From: Jonesia denitrificans DSM 20603
GTDB lineage: Bacteria > Actinomycetota > Actinomycetes > Actinomycetales > Cellulomonadaceae
Assembly: GCF_000024065.1 (NCBI RefSeq)
Contig: NC_013174.1
Coordinates: forward strand, 806,001-870,000
DNA: 64,000 nucleotides
Direction: 5' to 3'
The notes under the pieces: generated by a model
Databases searched by the model: none
Seen by the model: only the letters and a program-made list of their open reading frames with translations
What the model was told of the DNA's origin: nothing
Translations under genes and position numbers: made by a program
Shown here: one piece after another, positions 41,305-51,129 of the stretch
Numbering within the stretch: the first letter of the stretch is position 1
How the letters are laid out: every line of letters begins with the position of its first letter

Positions 41305-43695
41305 ATGCACTTATACCGTGTATTTCGTGGCCTTTTTATCGCCACCTTCGCAGTTTTCGTCCTGCTCATGGCCGTACTAGGAGCTCTCGGCGCCCTCGTT
41401 GAGACCAGTGTGACTCGGGTGATTGCCGGCCATGAACAGCTTGTCACCATGCCACAGTTCACAGCGCACACGCGGCTGCCCGAATCTGGTCGTATCCCGC
41501 AGGATGTCTCCCGATGGGTGACAGAAACCGCATCGACAGCCGGTGTTGAGGCAGCGGTGACAACGCAAGCGGACCCAGCGGGCGGTACCGATTTCCTTCT
41601 CCTCACAGTGTCAGTGGATCCCACCACAATCACAGCTCGGTACCTGGGCGAGGTCATGGAAGAGCTGGATACTGTCCCGACTGTGCTTCGTGATGCAGGG
41701 TTGGGCGACCGTGGGATCGTGATCGATGACGAGCTTGTGCCAGCACTCAACCAGGTCACTATTGATGTCGACCGCGCCCGCGAGGTTGCTCGTACCCCGG
41801 TCGTGGTGGTGTGGTTGGTGAGCATGGCCGTTGTTGTTGGGGTGTGTGTCGTCTCTGCAGAACGAGCACGTGCATGGGCGTCGACACTGCGTGCACGCGG
41901 AGCTGCTTGGCATCAGATGGCGACGGTTGTTGCGGGTGTACCAGCGATTGCCTCCGTGGTGGCGGGGTTCCTTGTCGTTGGCGGTTCATGGCTGTTGGCC
42001 CCGACACCTCGTGAGTGGGTGGTCGCTGCCGTTGGTGTGCTCACCGCAACAGGGGTGTCGTGTGCGGTGGCGACAACCATTGTGTGGTTGGCCTGCGGTC
42101 CCCAGCCGCCACGCACCGTGGTGCGGCAACGCCAGCTCGTGACAGTGCTCGTCGGGGTTGTGATCACGATCCTGATCAGCGCGATGTGGTGGGTAGTGAC
42201 TCACCCTATGGGAACAGGCACCGTGTGGGCGATGGCTGCCATCGTCTTGTCGTGCATTGTGGTGGGTGTGGGTGCAGTAGTTGGGGCAGCTCGCGCGGCT
42301 GTGCGCTACCCCAAGGTGCTGCGCCATCCCTCACCCGCCATGGTCGTGGGCACGGCATCGGTTGCCCATGCACGTGCAGGGATGTTGGCGCTGGCAACCA
42401 GCGGCGCGGCGATAGTCGCAGTTGTGGTGTGGGCGGCGGTCATTGTTGATGGTGCACGTGACGCAGAAGAACAGGCGGTGGAAGCGAGGTTTCCAGCCGC
42501 GGTGGAATGGGAGGCAGGGGGCGAAGTTCAAGCGTTGAGGTCACGAGAACTGACAGATAGTGACGCAACACGTCGGGATGCGCGTGCGTTCACCACACAT
42601 CTCACTGGTCAGGTCGGATCTACTGATGTTGCCATGCGTGCTGTCCCCATCACGACGTCAGCCGTAGTCACCAATGGTGAACTAGCCCAGATTACCCGTG
42701 ACCTCCACGCGAAAATACCGTCCCAGCTGCCCGCAGTGGGCGAGGACGGGCGTATCACCATGACATTGACCGCTGACCGGTGGAGTAGCGAGACGATCCA
42801 CTACGCCGGTGCGGGTCTCACCGTTGACACAACTGTGTGGCTGGTCCATCCTGACGGTGACATTCGCGTCGCCAACGCGTCAGCGCCATGGCGATGGGAC
42901 GACCAGCACGGACAAGCACACATCGATGCCGTGGACCCTTCTGCAACGAATGGGTACCGGGTCGCTGGCGCGCGAGTCACGGTGAACACCCCACCTGCAC
43001 ACAGCGATGGCACGGTGATCACCGCCGATCTCACGAACCTTTCCCTCAACGTCAACGATCAGCCTCTGCCCCCCGCGTGGGGGCACATCCCAGAAACAGT
43101 GCTGCTGGGTGACACCTTCACCATCGGTGCCACCGACCCAATTCCCGCTGCGATGAGCACACGCTTTGCCACGCACATGTCCCTGGAGATCGGGGATCAA
43201 GTGACTGTCGCATCGGCAGGCTCACGGGTAGTTGTACTGCTCACAGAGGTGTTTGAGCAAGATCGCTATTCACGTGATGATGTTCTTGTGCCTACTGAGG
43301 CATACGTGTCGGCGCACGTTGGCTCTGGCGGCGTGCCCCGTCACCCAACACAGGGGTGGGCGCGCACAGCCGATAATGCCCCAACTGAGGCAACCGTTTC
43401 GGTCAGGTCTGTGACGACCGGAGTGTTTCCGAACATAGTGTTTGTCTTAGCGGCCGCGGTCAGCGCTGTCATGGGAATGGCTGGGTTGTGGGTGGTCAAT
43501 GCAGCTACTGCCCGCGAGTGGGCCAAGGACGAGAGAGCTGCTGCACTCATTGGGCTTCCCCGTCATGTCGTTCTGCGGGCTCGCAGGGTGACGTGGGTGT
43601 GGGTTGCTGTTGTCACAATTCCGCTCAGTGCGCTGGCTGGTGTTGGTGCGGCTGCGCTGATGCTGCCAACTTTCCTCGCTGCGATGGGGTGGTGA
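41305..43695 (+). CDS. FtsX/MacB-like ABC exporter permease 1
   Basis: 796 residues. An N-terminal helix (FIATFAVFVLLMAVLGALGA) and a periplasmic domain are followed by helices such as VVVWLVSMAVVVGVCVVSAE, VVAGVPAIASVVAGFLVVGG and VLVGVVITILISAMWWVVTH. A second large extracytoplasmic domain precedes the final helices (NIVFVLAAAVSAVMGMAGLW, WVWVAVVTIPLSALAGVGAA). The double-FtsX layout suggests a substrate shuttle without a channel of its own. It forms an operon with a second permease and two ATPases. Substrate unknown; peptide or antibiotic export or lipoprotein handling are possibilities. Confidence 0.75.
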   Translation: MHLYRVFRGLFIATFAVFVLLMAVLGALGALVETSVTRVIAGHEQLVTMPQFTAHTRLPESGRIPQDVSRWVTETASTAGVEAAVTTQADPAGGTDFLLLTVSVDPTTITARYLGEVMEELDTVPTVLRDAGLGDRGIVIDDELVPALNQVTIDVDRAREVARTPVVVVWLVSMAVVVGVCVVSAERARAWASTLRARGAAWHQMATVVAGVPAIASVVAGFLVVGGSWLLAPTPREWVVAAVGVLTATGVSCAVATTIVWLACGPQPPRTVVRQRQLVTVLVGVVITILISAMWWVVTHPMGTGTVWAMAAIVLSCIVVGVGAVVGAARAAVRYPKVLRHPSPAMVVGTASVAHARAGMLALATSGAAIVAVVVWAAVIVDGARDAEEQAVEARFPAAVEWEAGGEVQALRSRELTDSDATRRDARAFTTHLTGQVGSTDVAMRAVPITTSAVVTNGELAQITRDLHAKIPSQLPAVGEDGRITMTLTADRWSSETIHYAGAGLTVDTTVWLVHPDGDIRVANASAPWRWDDQHGQAHIDAVDPSATNGYRVAGARVTVNTPPAHSDGTVITADLTNLSLNVNDQPLPPAWGHIPETVLLGDTFTIGATDPIPAAMSTRFATHMSLEIGDQVTVASAGSRVVVLLTEVFEQDRYSRDDVLVPTEAYVSAHVGSGGVPRHPTQGWARTADNAPTEATVSVRSVTTGVFPNIVFVLAAAVSAVMGMAGLWVVNAATAREWAKDERAAALIGLPRHVVLRARRVTWVWVAVVTIPLSALAGVGAAALMLPTFLAAMGW

Positions 43696-43702
43696 GCGGC
43701 GT

Positions 43703-46003
43703 ATGGGGGTTGTTGTACGGGCAGCGTGGCGTCAGGCACGGGCCATCCCTGATGGGCAAATGGCAGGTGCTGCGCTCGTGTGGTTGATCACGGTTCTCCT
43801 TCTTGGGACACCTGTTATGGCGTCAGCAGCGGTAGAGGCTCTCGTCGAGCACCGACTCGACCAGGTGTCTGGGTTAACGCGAGATCTTCGTGCTGTTGCT
43901 CAGCTTCCCGGGGACCAGTATGACCCGGACGGCAGTGGACGCGAGTGTAGTTTTGGGTGTCTTGCTGCGATGACAGGTGACGCGGGCCGTCAATCGCGTG
44001 ACGTGTACAGTTCGTCACTCCACGCGGTCACAGGTGATGTTCGTGTTGCAGTTGTAGGGCGCGAGGATACAGCGTGGGTGCCTGCTGACTCACCGGTCCG
44101 TAACCCGTTGGTGTCGTTGACGGTGGTTCCTGGTTTTGACCGTGAGGTCACTGTCGTCGATGGTCGGCTTCCTGTCGAGTCTGCACAGACACCGGAGGTT
44201 GTGCTTGCGGTGGAGTCTGCTGACGCATTGCAGTGGGAGGTGGGGGAGACACGCACAGTGGGGACCGCTGACGTTGAGTTAGTGGGGACCTATTCGGCGC
44301 GTATCGAGGATGCCCCCGTGTGGGATCATGTTGCGGGGCTGAATGGTCCGCTGATTGATGACGATTTTAATGCCGGGTTGACCGTCACTGTTCGTGCTGT
44401 TCTTGCCGATGCGAGTGGCGTTGTTCCAGCCACTCCACCGTCGCTCACCATGTGGGTTCCGGTCATTCCTGAGGAAGTGAAGGACCCGTTGGGGACCGCC
44501 ACTGAGCTTCGTGGGGTGGGCGGACGTGAGTTTGATGTGCTCGGGTTGCGTCTTCGGTTGACCAGCAGTGCCCCTGATGTTCTTGAAGCGGCGGCGTTGG
44601 CGAGCCGTCATGTTCTTGTCACGGCTGCGGCGTTCCTGGTGGTTGCGTTGACGGCTGCTGTGGTGGCGTTGGTGATGGTGATGCGGTTAATGGCCGATGC
44701 GCACTCAGACTTCCTGCGTGTCTTGCGAGCGCGCGGCGCTAGTGGGGGTGCGGTGTGGTGGGTGGGTGCACTCATTCGCTTGCGCGTTGTGGGTCTGGCG
44801 GTCGTTGCGGGGGTAGTCACTGTTGTCTTGGCGGCCCGTTATGGGCTGGAGAATGGGCGATGGGTGTCTCTTGCTGAGGCAGGCCGCGTGGTGTCCACGA
44901 TATCTTCGCTCGAGTTGTCTGGAACTGACTTGGTGGCGCGAGTTGCCACGCTTGTGGGGGTGGTCGCGGTCACCAGTGTGGTGGGGGTTGCGGTCACTCG
45001 CTTTGTTGCTTCCCGGATTCCGTTGCGATCTCCGGGTGTGGTCCTTGCGGTGGCACGGATTCGTCACGAACGAGGGCACATGAGTGCGGTTGTATTGGTG
45101 ACTGCTCTCACTATTGGTGTGGTAAGTGGTGCTGTGTTTTTGGTGGACAGTAACGTGCAACTGCGGGGGGTTGCTGAGAGCGCTGTGGGGGCAGATATTC
45201 GGGTCTCGAGTCAGCGGGTTGATGATGACACGGTGGAGCAGATCCGTACTGTTGAGGGTGTGGACAGGCTGACAACAGTGTCATGGGTTCCTGATGCTGC
45301 TGTGCGGATCGGGGGGGCACGGCAGGGGGTTAATCTGTATGTTGCAGATATTCAGTCGTTGGCTGAGCATTCTGCTTACGCGGTGCGTGTCGGTGATGTG
45401 TCGGCGTCGACAGCGGTGATGAGTTCAGGGCTGGCTGCTGACCTTGGAATCGTCGACGGGCAGACCGTTGGTGTTGATGTGGTGACAAGTCTTGGTGTTC
45501 TTCCCGAGCTGACTGTCACCGTGGTTGATGGTGCCCCGGGGCTACCTGCTGTGAATCGGTGGCTGATTGTTGATGCACAGTTCTTTGCCAGTGTTCCGCC
45601 GCCACGGGTTGTCTTTATTGATTGCAGCAGCGCGGACATAGCGGATATCGCCGCAACGGCGGAGTCTGTGTCCGTGGTTGTTCCGCATAGCACGGTGGAA
45701 ATGTATCCTGAGGTTTTGGATGAAACAGCGCGTGACCCTGGCATCCACATGACCACGATGGCGGCATGGGGCGCCGTGATCACTGCCCTTCTTGCCGCGC
45801 TTGCTGGGACGTGGGCGTTACGTACTGCCATGGTTCGTTCCACCCGGTTGCAGAGGGAGATGTTGCGTTCTCTTCGGGTGTCACCTCGGATAGCGCAGAC
45901 CTCGCACAGCATGACTCAGGTATTTGTGTGTGCACCGGCAGTTGTGGTGGCTAGCGGTGCCGCTGTTCTTATTGCTCACTTTCTCACTGAAACGCTTACA
46001 TGA
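43703..46003 (+). CDS. FtsX/MacB-like ABC exporter permease 2
   Basis: 766 residues, starting seven nt after permease 1. Layout as in permease 1: first helix ALVWLITVLLLGTPVMASAA, a large outside domain, FtsX-type helices (VLVTAAAFLVVALTAAVVAL, RLRVVGLAVVAGVVTVVLAA), another outside domain, and C-terminal helices (WGAVITALLAALAGTWAL, VFVCAPAVVVASGAAVLIAH). About 30 percent of the residues are V or A. Its stop overlaps the next start (ATGATGA). Presumably forms a heterodimer with permease 1. Confidence 0.75.
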   Translation: MGVVVRAAWRQARAIPDGQMAGAALVWLITVLLLGTPVMASAAVEALVEHRLDQVSGLTRDLRAVAQLPGDQYDPDGSGRECSFGCLAAMTGDAGRQSRDVYSSSLHAVTGDVRVAVVGREDTAWVPADSPVRNPLVSLTVVPGFDREVTVVDGRLPVESAQTPEVVLAVESADALQWEVGETRTVGTADVELVGTYSARIEDAPVWDHVAGLNGPLIDDDFNAGLTVTVRAVLADASGVVPATPPSLTMWVPVIPEEVKDPLGTATELRGVGGREFDVLGLRLRLTSSAPDVLEAAALASRHVLVTAAAFLVVALTAAVVALVMVMRLMADAHSDFLRVLRARGASGGAVWWVGALIRLRVVGLAVVAGVVTVVLAARYGLENGRWVSLAEAGRVVSTISSLELSGTDLVARVATLVGVVAVTSVVGVAVTRFVASRIPLRSPGVVLAVARIRHERGHMSAVVLVTALTIGVVSGAVFLVDSNVQLRGVAESAVGADIRVSSQRVDDDTVEQIRTVEGVDRLTTVSWVPDAAVRIGGARQGVNLYVADIQSLAEHSAYAVRVGDVSASTAVMSSGLAADLGIVDGQTVGVDVVTSLGVLPELTVTVVDGAPGLPAVNRWLIVDAQFFASVPPPRVVFIDCSSADIADIAATAESVSVVVPHSTVEMYPEVLDETARDPGIHMTTMAAWGAVITALLAALAGTWALRTAMVRSTRLQREMLRSLRVSPRIAQTSHSMTQVFVCAPAVVVASGAAVLIAHFLTETLT

Positions 46004-46956
46004 TGACCAAGGATTCCACGGTGCCCTCCACACGCCATATCTGGAGTGAACATAGCCAGCCTGATGTGTCTGACGCTGACATCCTCGTGCGCGATCTGGT
46101 GAAAATCTATGCGTCAACTGGGGTTGAGGTCCAAGCACTTCAGGGTCTCAGTCTCAAAGTGTCTCGTGGGGAAGTGGTGGCGATCATTGGGGCGTCTGGG
46201 TCTGGGAAATCAACGTTGCTTTCCATTTTGTCTGGCCACAACACTCCGACGGCAGGGCAAGCATGGGTTGCGGGTCGCAACTTGACCACGCTGACCCCTC
46301 GGCAACGAATCCATTTTGCTCGCTCGAGTGTGGGGTTCGTGTGGCAGAACACGACAAAGAACCTCATATCGCATTTGAGTGTGCTTGATAATGTCATGCT
46401 CCCGTTAGGTCTTGGTGCAGGTGAGCCGCATCGCTTGCGTACTCGCCGTGCGCAACGGAGACGCGCCTATGAGGTACTCACGTCGTTGCAGTTGGATGGA
46501 CATGCGCACTTGTTCCCTGCCGCCCTCAACAGTGCAGAGCAGCAGCGGCTTGCTATCGCCGTGGCCCTTGCTGGTCACCCTCGTGTCATTCTTGCTGATG
46601 AGCCTACTGGCGACTTAGATGATCACGCGTCACGTGATGTGTTGGCTGCGTTCACGGATGTGAGCGGGCAGTTCGGCACAACTGTGGTTGTTGTGACTCA
46701 CGACCCGACCATTGCGAATCATGTCCAACGAACAATTGCCATCCGCGATGGGCGCACATCGTTGGAAGTGCTGCGTCGTACCACTACAACGCCTGATGGG
46801 CAGGTGACTGAAGTTGTGGAAGAATTTGCTGTGATTGATCAGGTGGGACGCGTCCAGATCCCTGCTGAGTTCACCCACGAGCTAGGGTTGGTGGACAGGG
46901 TTCGTCTGGCCATGACAGATGGACACGTGGAAATTAGGCCGGAGGGGCACTCATGA
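46000..46956 (+). CDS. ABC exporter ATPase with degenerate signature and AbrB-like C-terminal tail
   Basis: 318 residues. Walker A GASGSGKSTLLSIL and Walker B VILADEPTGDLDDH are normal, and VTHDP carries the switch His. The signature LSGGQ is replaced by LNSAEQQRLAIAVALAG. After the cassette, an extra segment of about 50 residues (EEFAVIDQVGRVQIPAEFTH, ELGLVDRVRLAMTDGHVEIR) resembles a SpoVT-AbrB/MazE-like beta-barrel swap domain. The partner ATPase downstream has the intact signature, so the pair looks like a heterodimeric ABC motor with one impaired site. Start and stop both overlap neighbours. Confidence 0.85.
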   Translation: MMTKDSTVPSTRHIWSEHSQPDVSDADILVRDLVKIYASTGVEVQALQGLSLKVSRGEVVAIIGASGSGKSTLLSILSGHNTPTAGQAWVAGRNLTTLTPRQRIHFARSSVGFVWQNTTKNLISHLSVLDNVMLPLGLGAGEPHRLRTRRAQRRRAYEVLTSLQLDGHAHLFPAALNSAEQQRLAIAVALAGHPRVILADEPTGDLDDHASRDVLAAFTDVSGQFGTTVVVVTHDPTIANHVQRTIAIRDGRTSLEVLRRTTTTPDGQVTEVVEEFAVIDQVGRVQIPAEFTHELGLVDRVRLAMTDGHVEIRPEGHS

Positions 46957-47591
46957 CAATTGATGCGCCCCTGGTGGAACTCACAGATGTGACCTTCCGG
47001 TACCCAAAGACTCAGTCATCGTTTACTTTGTTTGTGCCAACTTTTGTCGTGCAGCCGGGAGAGATACTGGCTATTACAGGACGCTCTGGTGCGGGAAAAA
47101 CAACTCTTCTTCATCTCATCGCTGGGTTGTTGGCACCGCAGCAGGGGACTGTGACGACTGGCGCACCGTGGGCGCACATCCCTCAAGAACTTGCACTGTT
47201 TGATGTTCTCACTGCGCTTGAGAATGTGACGCTTCCCTTGCATGTGGCTGGGGTCGACGAGTCGATGAGAGTTGCACGAGCGCGCCTGGCGCTTGCATCG
47301 GTGGGGTTGGACCGGCACGAACGCCAACGTCCTCCACAATTATCGGGAGGGCAATGCCAACGTGTTGCTATTGCCCGAGCGCTCGCGCAACAATCTCCAC
47401 TCCTGCTCGCCGACGAGCCAACTGCCCAACTCGACTCGACGAGTGCCAAAAATGTGATGGACCTCATCCATGAGATCGGACACGAGGGCAAACGGGGAGC
47501 AATCGTGACAACTCATGACCCTCTCGTGGTTGCGCGGGCTGATCGCGTCCTTGAGATTCGTGACGGAACCATCCACGAACGAGACACGTGA
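46953..47591 (+). CDS. ABC exporter ATPase, canonical partner
   Basis: 212 residues, coupled by an ATGA overlap. Walker A GRSGAGKTTLLHLIAG, signature LSGGQCQRVAIARALAQ, Walker B LLLADEPTAQLDS, switch VTTHDP. LolD/MacB-type length. It pairs with the preceding degenerate ATPase to power the two FtsX-like permeases; last gene of the four-gene operon. Confidence 0.9.
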   Translation: MTIDAPLVELTDVTFRYPKTQSSFTLFVPTFVVQPGEILAITGRSGAGKTTLLHLIAGLLAPQQGTVTTGAPWAHIPQELALFDVLTALENVTLPLHVAGVDESMRVARARLALASVGLDRHERQRPPQLSGGQCQRVAIARALAQQSPLLLADEPTAQLDSTSAKNVMDLIHEIGHEGKRGAIVTTHDPLVVARADRVLEIRDGTIHERDT

Positions 47592-47725
47592 AGTACGATT
47601 GCATAGGCCATCGTGTGAACGACGCCGAACGCGCCACAACGGCGCCTTCCACGTTCCAAGGCCTGCGCCCCTGACCGCGAAACACCGGGCGCCCTTCGTG
47701 TCATCAACCCCGAAATGAGCTCTTC

Positions 47726-49633
47726 ATGTCAGTGCGCTCCAACCTGCGCAATGTAGCGATCGTTGCCCACGTCGACCACGGTAAAACTACCCTCGTCGAC
47801 GCCATGTTGCGTCAAGCCGGCGCCTTCGATCCCCGCGCGCAACTTGAGGAGCGCGTCATGGACTCCGGCGACCTTGAACGTGAAAAGGGCATCACAATCC
47901 TCGCCAAAAACACCGCCATCCAATACGCGGGCCCAGCAGCGCAGGCCGCCGGACACGCAGATGGCATCACGATCAACGTGATCGACACCCCCGGCCACGC
48001 TGACTTCGGTGGTGAGGTAGAACGCGGCCTGTCCATGGTTGACGGCGTTGTGCTCCTTGTCGATTCCTCCGAAGGGCCGCTCCCACAAACTCGTTTTGTG
48101 CTGCGTAAAGCACTTGCCGCAAAACTCCCCGTGATCTTGGTGGTCAACAAGGTAGACCGCTCCGATGCACGCATCGAAGAGGTCGTCTCTGAAGCAACGG
48201 ATTTACTTCTCGGGCTTGCCTCAGACCTTGCTGAGGAGATGGACCTCGACCTCGAGTCTGTCCTGGATGTCCCCGTTGTGTACGCGGCAGCAAAAGCTGG
48301 CCGTGCCAGCATGGAGCAACCCGCTGACGGAACTTTGCCGGACAACGACAACCTCGAGCCACTGTTCGCGACCATCATCGAAAAGATTCCAGCCCCCACC
48401 TACGATGAAGCAACCCCACTGCAAGCGCACGTGACGAACTTGGACGCGTCACCATTCCTTGGGCGACTGGCATTGCTGCGCATCCACAATGGAACTATTC
48501 GCAAAGGTCAACAAGTCGCGTGGTGCCGCACCGATGGTTCTATCCAGCAAGTGAAAGTCACTGAACTGTTGGAAACCAAGGGTCTCGACCGCGAACCGAC
48601 CGAATCTGCCGGTCCTGGTGATATTGTTGCGGTCGCAGGAATCGCAGACATCATGATCGGTGAAACCCTCGCTGACATCGACGATCCACGCCCATTGCCC
48701 GTGATCACAGTTGACGACCCGGCGATCTCCATGACTGTGGGAATCAACACCTCACCATTGGCCGGAAAAGGCGGTAAAGGCCACAAAGTCACGGCCCGTC
48801 AAGTTAAGGACCGCCTCGACTCAGAGCTAGTGGGTAACGTGTCGCTCCGGGTCCTGCCCACCGAACGCCCAGATGCGTGGGAAGTGCAAGGACGTGGTGA
48901 ACTTGCTCTCGCAATCCTGGTGGAACAGATGCGTCGTGAAGGCTTTGAACTCACTGTGGGTAAACCACAAGTGGTGACCAAGAAGATCGACGGCAAAGTG
49001 CACGAACCCATGGAACGCATGACCATTGACGTTCCAGAAGAATACCTCGGTGCAGTCACCCAGCTTATGGCGCAACGCAAAGGGCGCATGGAAACCATGA
49101 CGAACCACGGTTCGGGCTGGGTGCGCATGGAATTTGTTGTTCCCGCCCGTGGTCTCATTGGGTTCCGGACCCGATTCCTCACCGAAACCCGCGGGACAGG
49201 GATCGCCTCATCCATCGCTGAAGGGTACGAACCATGGGCTGGACCCATTGAGACTCGCAACAACGGGTCACTTGTAGCCGACCGTGCTGGTGCCGTCACC
49301 CCCTTTGCCATGATTAACCTCCAAGAACGCGGAACATTCTTTGTCGACCCAACCCAAGAGGTCTATGAAGGCATGGTCGTGGGAGAGAACTCCCGCAGCG
49401 AAGACATGGACGTCAACATCACCAAAGAAAAGAAACTGACGAACATGCGGTCCTCAACAGCCGACTCTTTTGAGAACCTTGTGCCACCACGCAAACTCAC
49501 GCTTGAAGAGTGCCTTGAGTTTGCACGCGAAGACGAATGCGTCGAAATCACCCCAGAGATCATCCGCATCCGTAAAGTGATCCTTGACGCCACCGAACGT
49601 GCCCGGGCTACCGCCCGTGCGAAGCGCGCATAA
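47726..49633 (+). CDS. typA: Translational GTPase TypA/BipA
   Basis: 635 residues. G1 VAHVDHGKTTLVDAMLRQ, switch I region REKGITILAKNTA, G3 DTPGHADFGGEVER, G4 NKVDRSD. The C-terminal EF-G-like domains end with the BipA-specific NMRSSTADSFENLVPPRKLT. It binds ribosomes and aids assembly or translation under stress and cold. No clear ribosome site stands before the ATG. A short alanine-rich tail (ERARATARAKRA) closes it. Confidence 0.96.
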   Translation: MSVRSNLRNVAIVAHVDHGKTTLVDAMLRQAGAFDPRAQLEERVMDSGDLEREKGITILAKNTAIQYAGPAAQAAGHADGITINVIDTPGHADFGGEVERGLSMVDGVVLLVDSSEGPLPQTRFVLRKALAAKLPVILVVNKVDRSDARIEEVVSEATDLLLGLASDLAEEMDLDLESVLDVPVVYAAAKAGRASMEQPADGTLPDNDNLEPLFATIIEKIPAPTYDEATPLQAHVTNLDASPFLGRLALLRIHNGTIRKGQQVAWCRTDGSIQQVKVTELLETKGLDREPTESAGPGDIVAVAGIADIMIGETLADIDDPRPLPVITVDDPAISMTVGINTSPLAGKGGKGHKVTARQVKDRLDSELVGNVSLRVLPTERPDAWEVQGRGELALAILVEQMRREGFELTVGKPQVVTKKIDGKVHEPMERMTIDVPEEYLGAVTQLMAQRKGRMETMTNHGSGWVRMEFVVPARGLIGFRTRFLTETRGTGIASSIAEGYEPWAGPIETRNNGSLVADRAGAVTPFAMINLQERGTFFVDPTQEVYEGMVVGENSRSEDMDVNITKEKKLTNMRSSTADSFENLVPPRKLTLEECLEFAREDECVEITPEIIRIRKVILDATERARATARAKRA

Positions 49634-49649
49634 CTAGGCGACGCGCAGC

Positions 49650-50645
49650 ATGACGCATCAGGTGGGCGTGACCATCCACGAGGTAGTACCACAAGGACAC
49701 CTCCTGGCGGTGCACGCCCACCCTGACGACGAAACACTGTTCACCGGTGGACTCATCGCCTTGTGGCGGGCCGCAGGCTTACCGGTCACTGTGGTGACCT
49801 GCACCCGTGGTGAACAAGGCGAAGTCATTCCGGAGCGTCTTGCACATGTTGGTGTGAACGCCCAGTTGCTTGGGGACTACCGGACCACGGAGTTACGGCG
49901 TGCCATGGCGGCACTGGGTCCTGGTATTCACCAGATATTCCTGGACGAGTTATCCCCTCCTGGTCATCAAGATCATGACGCAATGAGGTACACAGACTCT
50001 GGCATGCAGTGGGCGGGCACGGGGCTTCCTGGTGTCTCGGGGCAAGCAACCGCTGCCCCAGACGCACCACCGACTGCGCTGACGCGGCAACCACTGGCGG
50101 AACAAGCAGAACGCCTCGCCGCACTCATCACCACTCTTGCTCCCCACACTGTGGTCACCTATGAGCCAGGTGGAGGGTACGGGCACCCCGACCACGTCCG
50201 CGCCGTACAGATCACCCAAGCAGCAGTGCAGATTGCACAGGGCGATGGTTCGCACGGTCAGCCAACTCATGTGTGGGGGTGTGTTCAGCCAGCTGAGCTT
50301 GCGCGCTGGGGGCGCGCCCAGATGGCCGATGTGCCCCGGAATGCGACCGCGCTTCTTCCTGACCCCCATGGGCCTCTCCCCTCATTGAACAGCCATTCAC
50401 CGCGCATGATGCATCTTGCGCACACCTTGCCCGTGGCGCATCAGGTTATGGACGCTCTACGCGCCTATGACACCCAAGTGCACTGGGTGCGGGACGAGCC
50501 CCACCCATCACCAGAGCGTGAGTACCACGGTCACAAGGTTGCCGTGCTTGGGTCCTATGCGTTGTCCAACAACATCCTCGCACCTGTCTACTCGGCCGAG
50601 TTCTACGCTGATCTCAGCGACCTGTCAGATAACCTTCAGCAGTGA
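49650..50645 (+). CDS. mshB: GlcNAc-Ins deacetylase of mycothiol synthesis (MshB) or close LmbE-family relative
   Basis: 331 residues. LmbE-fold zinc motif AVHAHPDDETLFTGG near residue 20 (His, Asp, Asp), VVTCTRGEQGEVIP and the second zinc His in GGGYGHPDHVRAVQIT. These match MshB, which removes acetate from GlcNAc-inositol in mycothiol synthesis; mycothiol conjugate amidase is the alternative. The presence of mshB supports an actinobacterial host. Starts 16 nt after typA. Its end TLPVAHQVMDALRAYDTQVH is less conserved. Confidence 0.85.
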   Translation: MTHQVGVTIHEVVPQGHLLAVHAHPDDETLFTGGLIALWRAAGLPVTVVTCTRGEQGEVIPERLAHVGVNAQLLGDYRTTELRRAMAALGPGIHQIFLDELSPPGHQDHDAMRYTDSGMQWAGTGLPGVSGQATAAPDAPPTALTRQPLAEQAERLAALITTLAPHTVVTYEPGGGYGHPDHVRAVQITQAAVQIAQGDGSHGQPTHVWGCVQPAELARWGRAQMADVPRNATALLPDPHGPLPSLNSHSPRMMHLAHTLPVAHQVMDALRAYDTQVHWVRDEPHPSPEREYHGHKVAVLGSYALSNNILAPVYSAEFYADLSDLSDNLQQ

Positions 50646-50661
50646 TCGGTACGCTCCCCAC

Positions 50662-51054
50662 ATGACGACAAGCAAACGCGACATCACACTCGCAGTGTTC
50701 GACCACACCCTGTCCGCGGGACTTGGGCTCTTCATCGCAGCGCTCGGGACAACAATCCACCGCCAATGGCAGCCCTACACACTCATCGCGTTGCTTGTCA
50801 CCATCGTCATCGCAACGATCATGCTCAGAGCATGGCGTGGACTTTCCCTCGTGATTCCCTTCGGAGCTGCGATTATCATTACCGTGCAAGTCCTCATGCA
50901 AAGTGGACCCGGGGGAGACGTACTTCTCCCAGACCAACCCATCAGCTACGTGTGGATCATTGGGTCAATCGCGACAGTTGGACTGGGATGTTTCACCCCA
51001 CGATCATGGTTTCGTGACGAAAAGGTGACGAGAACTTCCACAACAGTTGCGTAA
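50662..51054 (+). CDS. Small four-helix membrane protein following mshB
   Basis: 130 residues. Hydrophobic segments: LSAGLGLFIAALGTTIH, PYTLIALLVTIVIATIML, LVIPFGAAIIITVQVLM, ISYVWIIGSIATVGLGCF. Similar small proteins follow mshB in other actinobacteria (DUF6113-like, from memory). TACGCT (50650-50655) sits six bases before the ATG, the leaderless spacing seen elsewhere here. Function unknown. Confidence 0.6.
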   Translation: MTTSKRDITLAVFDHTLSAGLGLFIAALGTTIHRQWQPYTLIALLVTIVIATIMLRAWRGLSLVIPFGAAIIITVQVLMQSGPGGDVLLPDQPISYVWIIGSIATVGLGCFTPRSWFRDEKVTRTSTTVA

Positions 51055-51129
51055 AATGAACGATGGTGTCCGCGCGCGACAACACCACATCACTCACTCA
51101 CACCATCGTGACTAATTCTGGAGCAGGAC

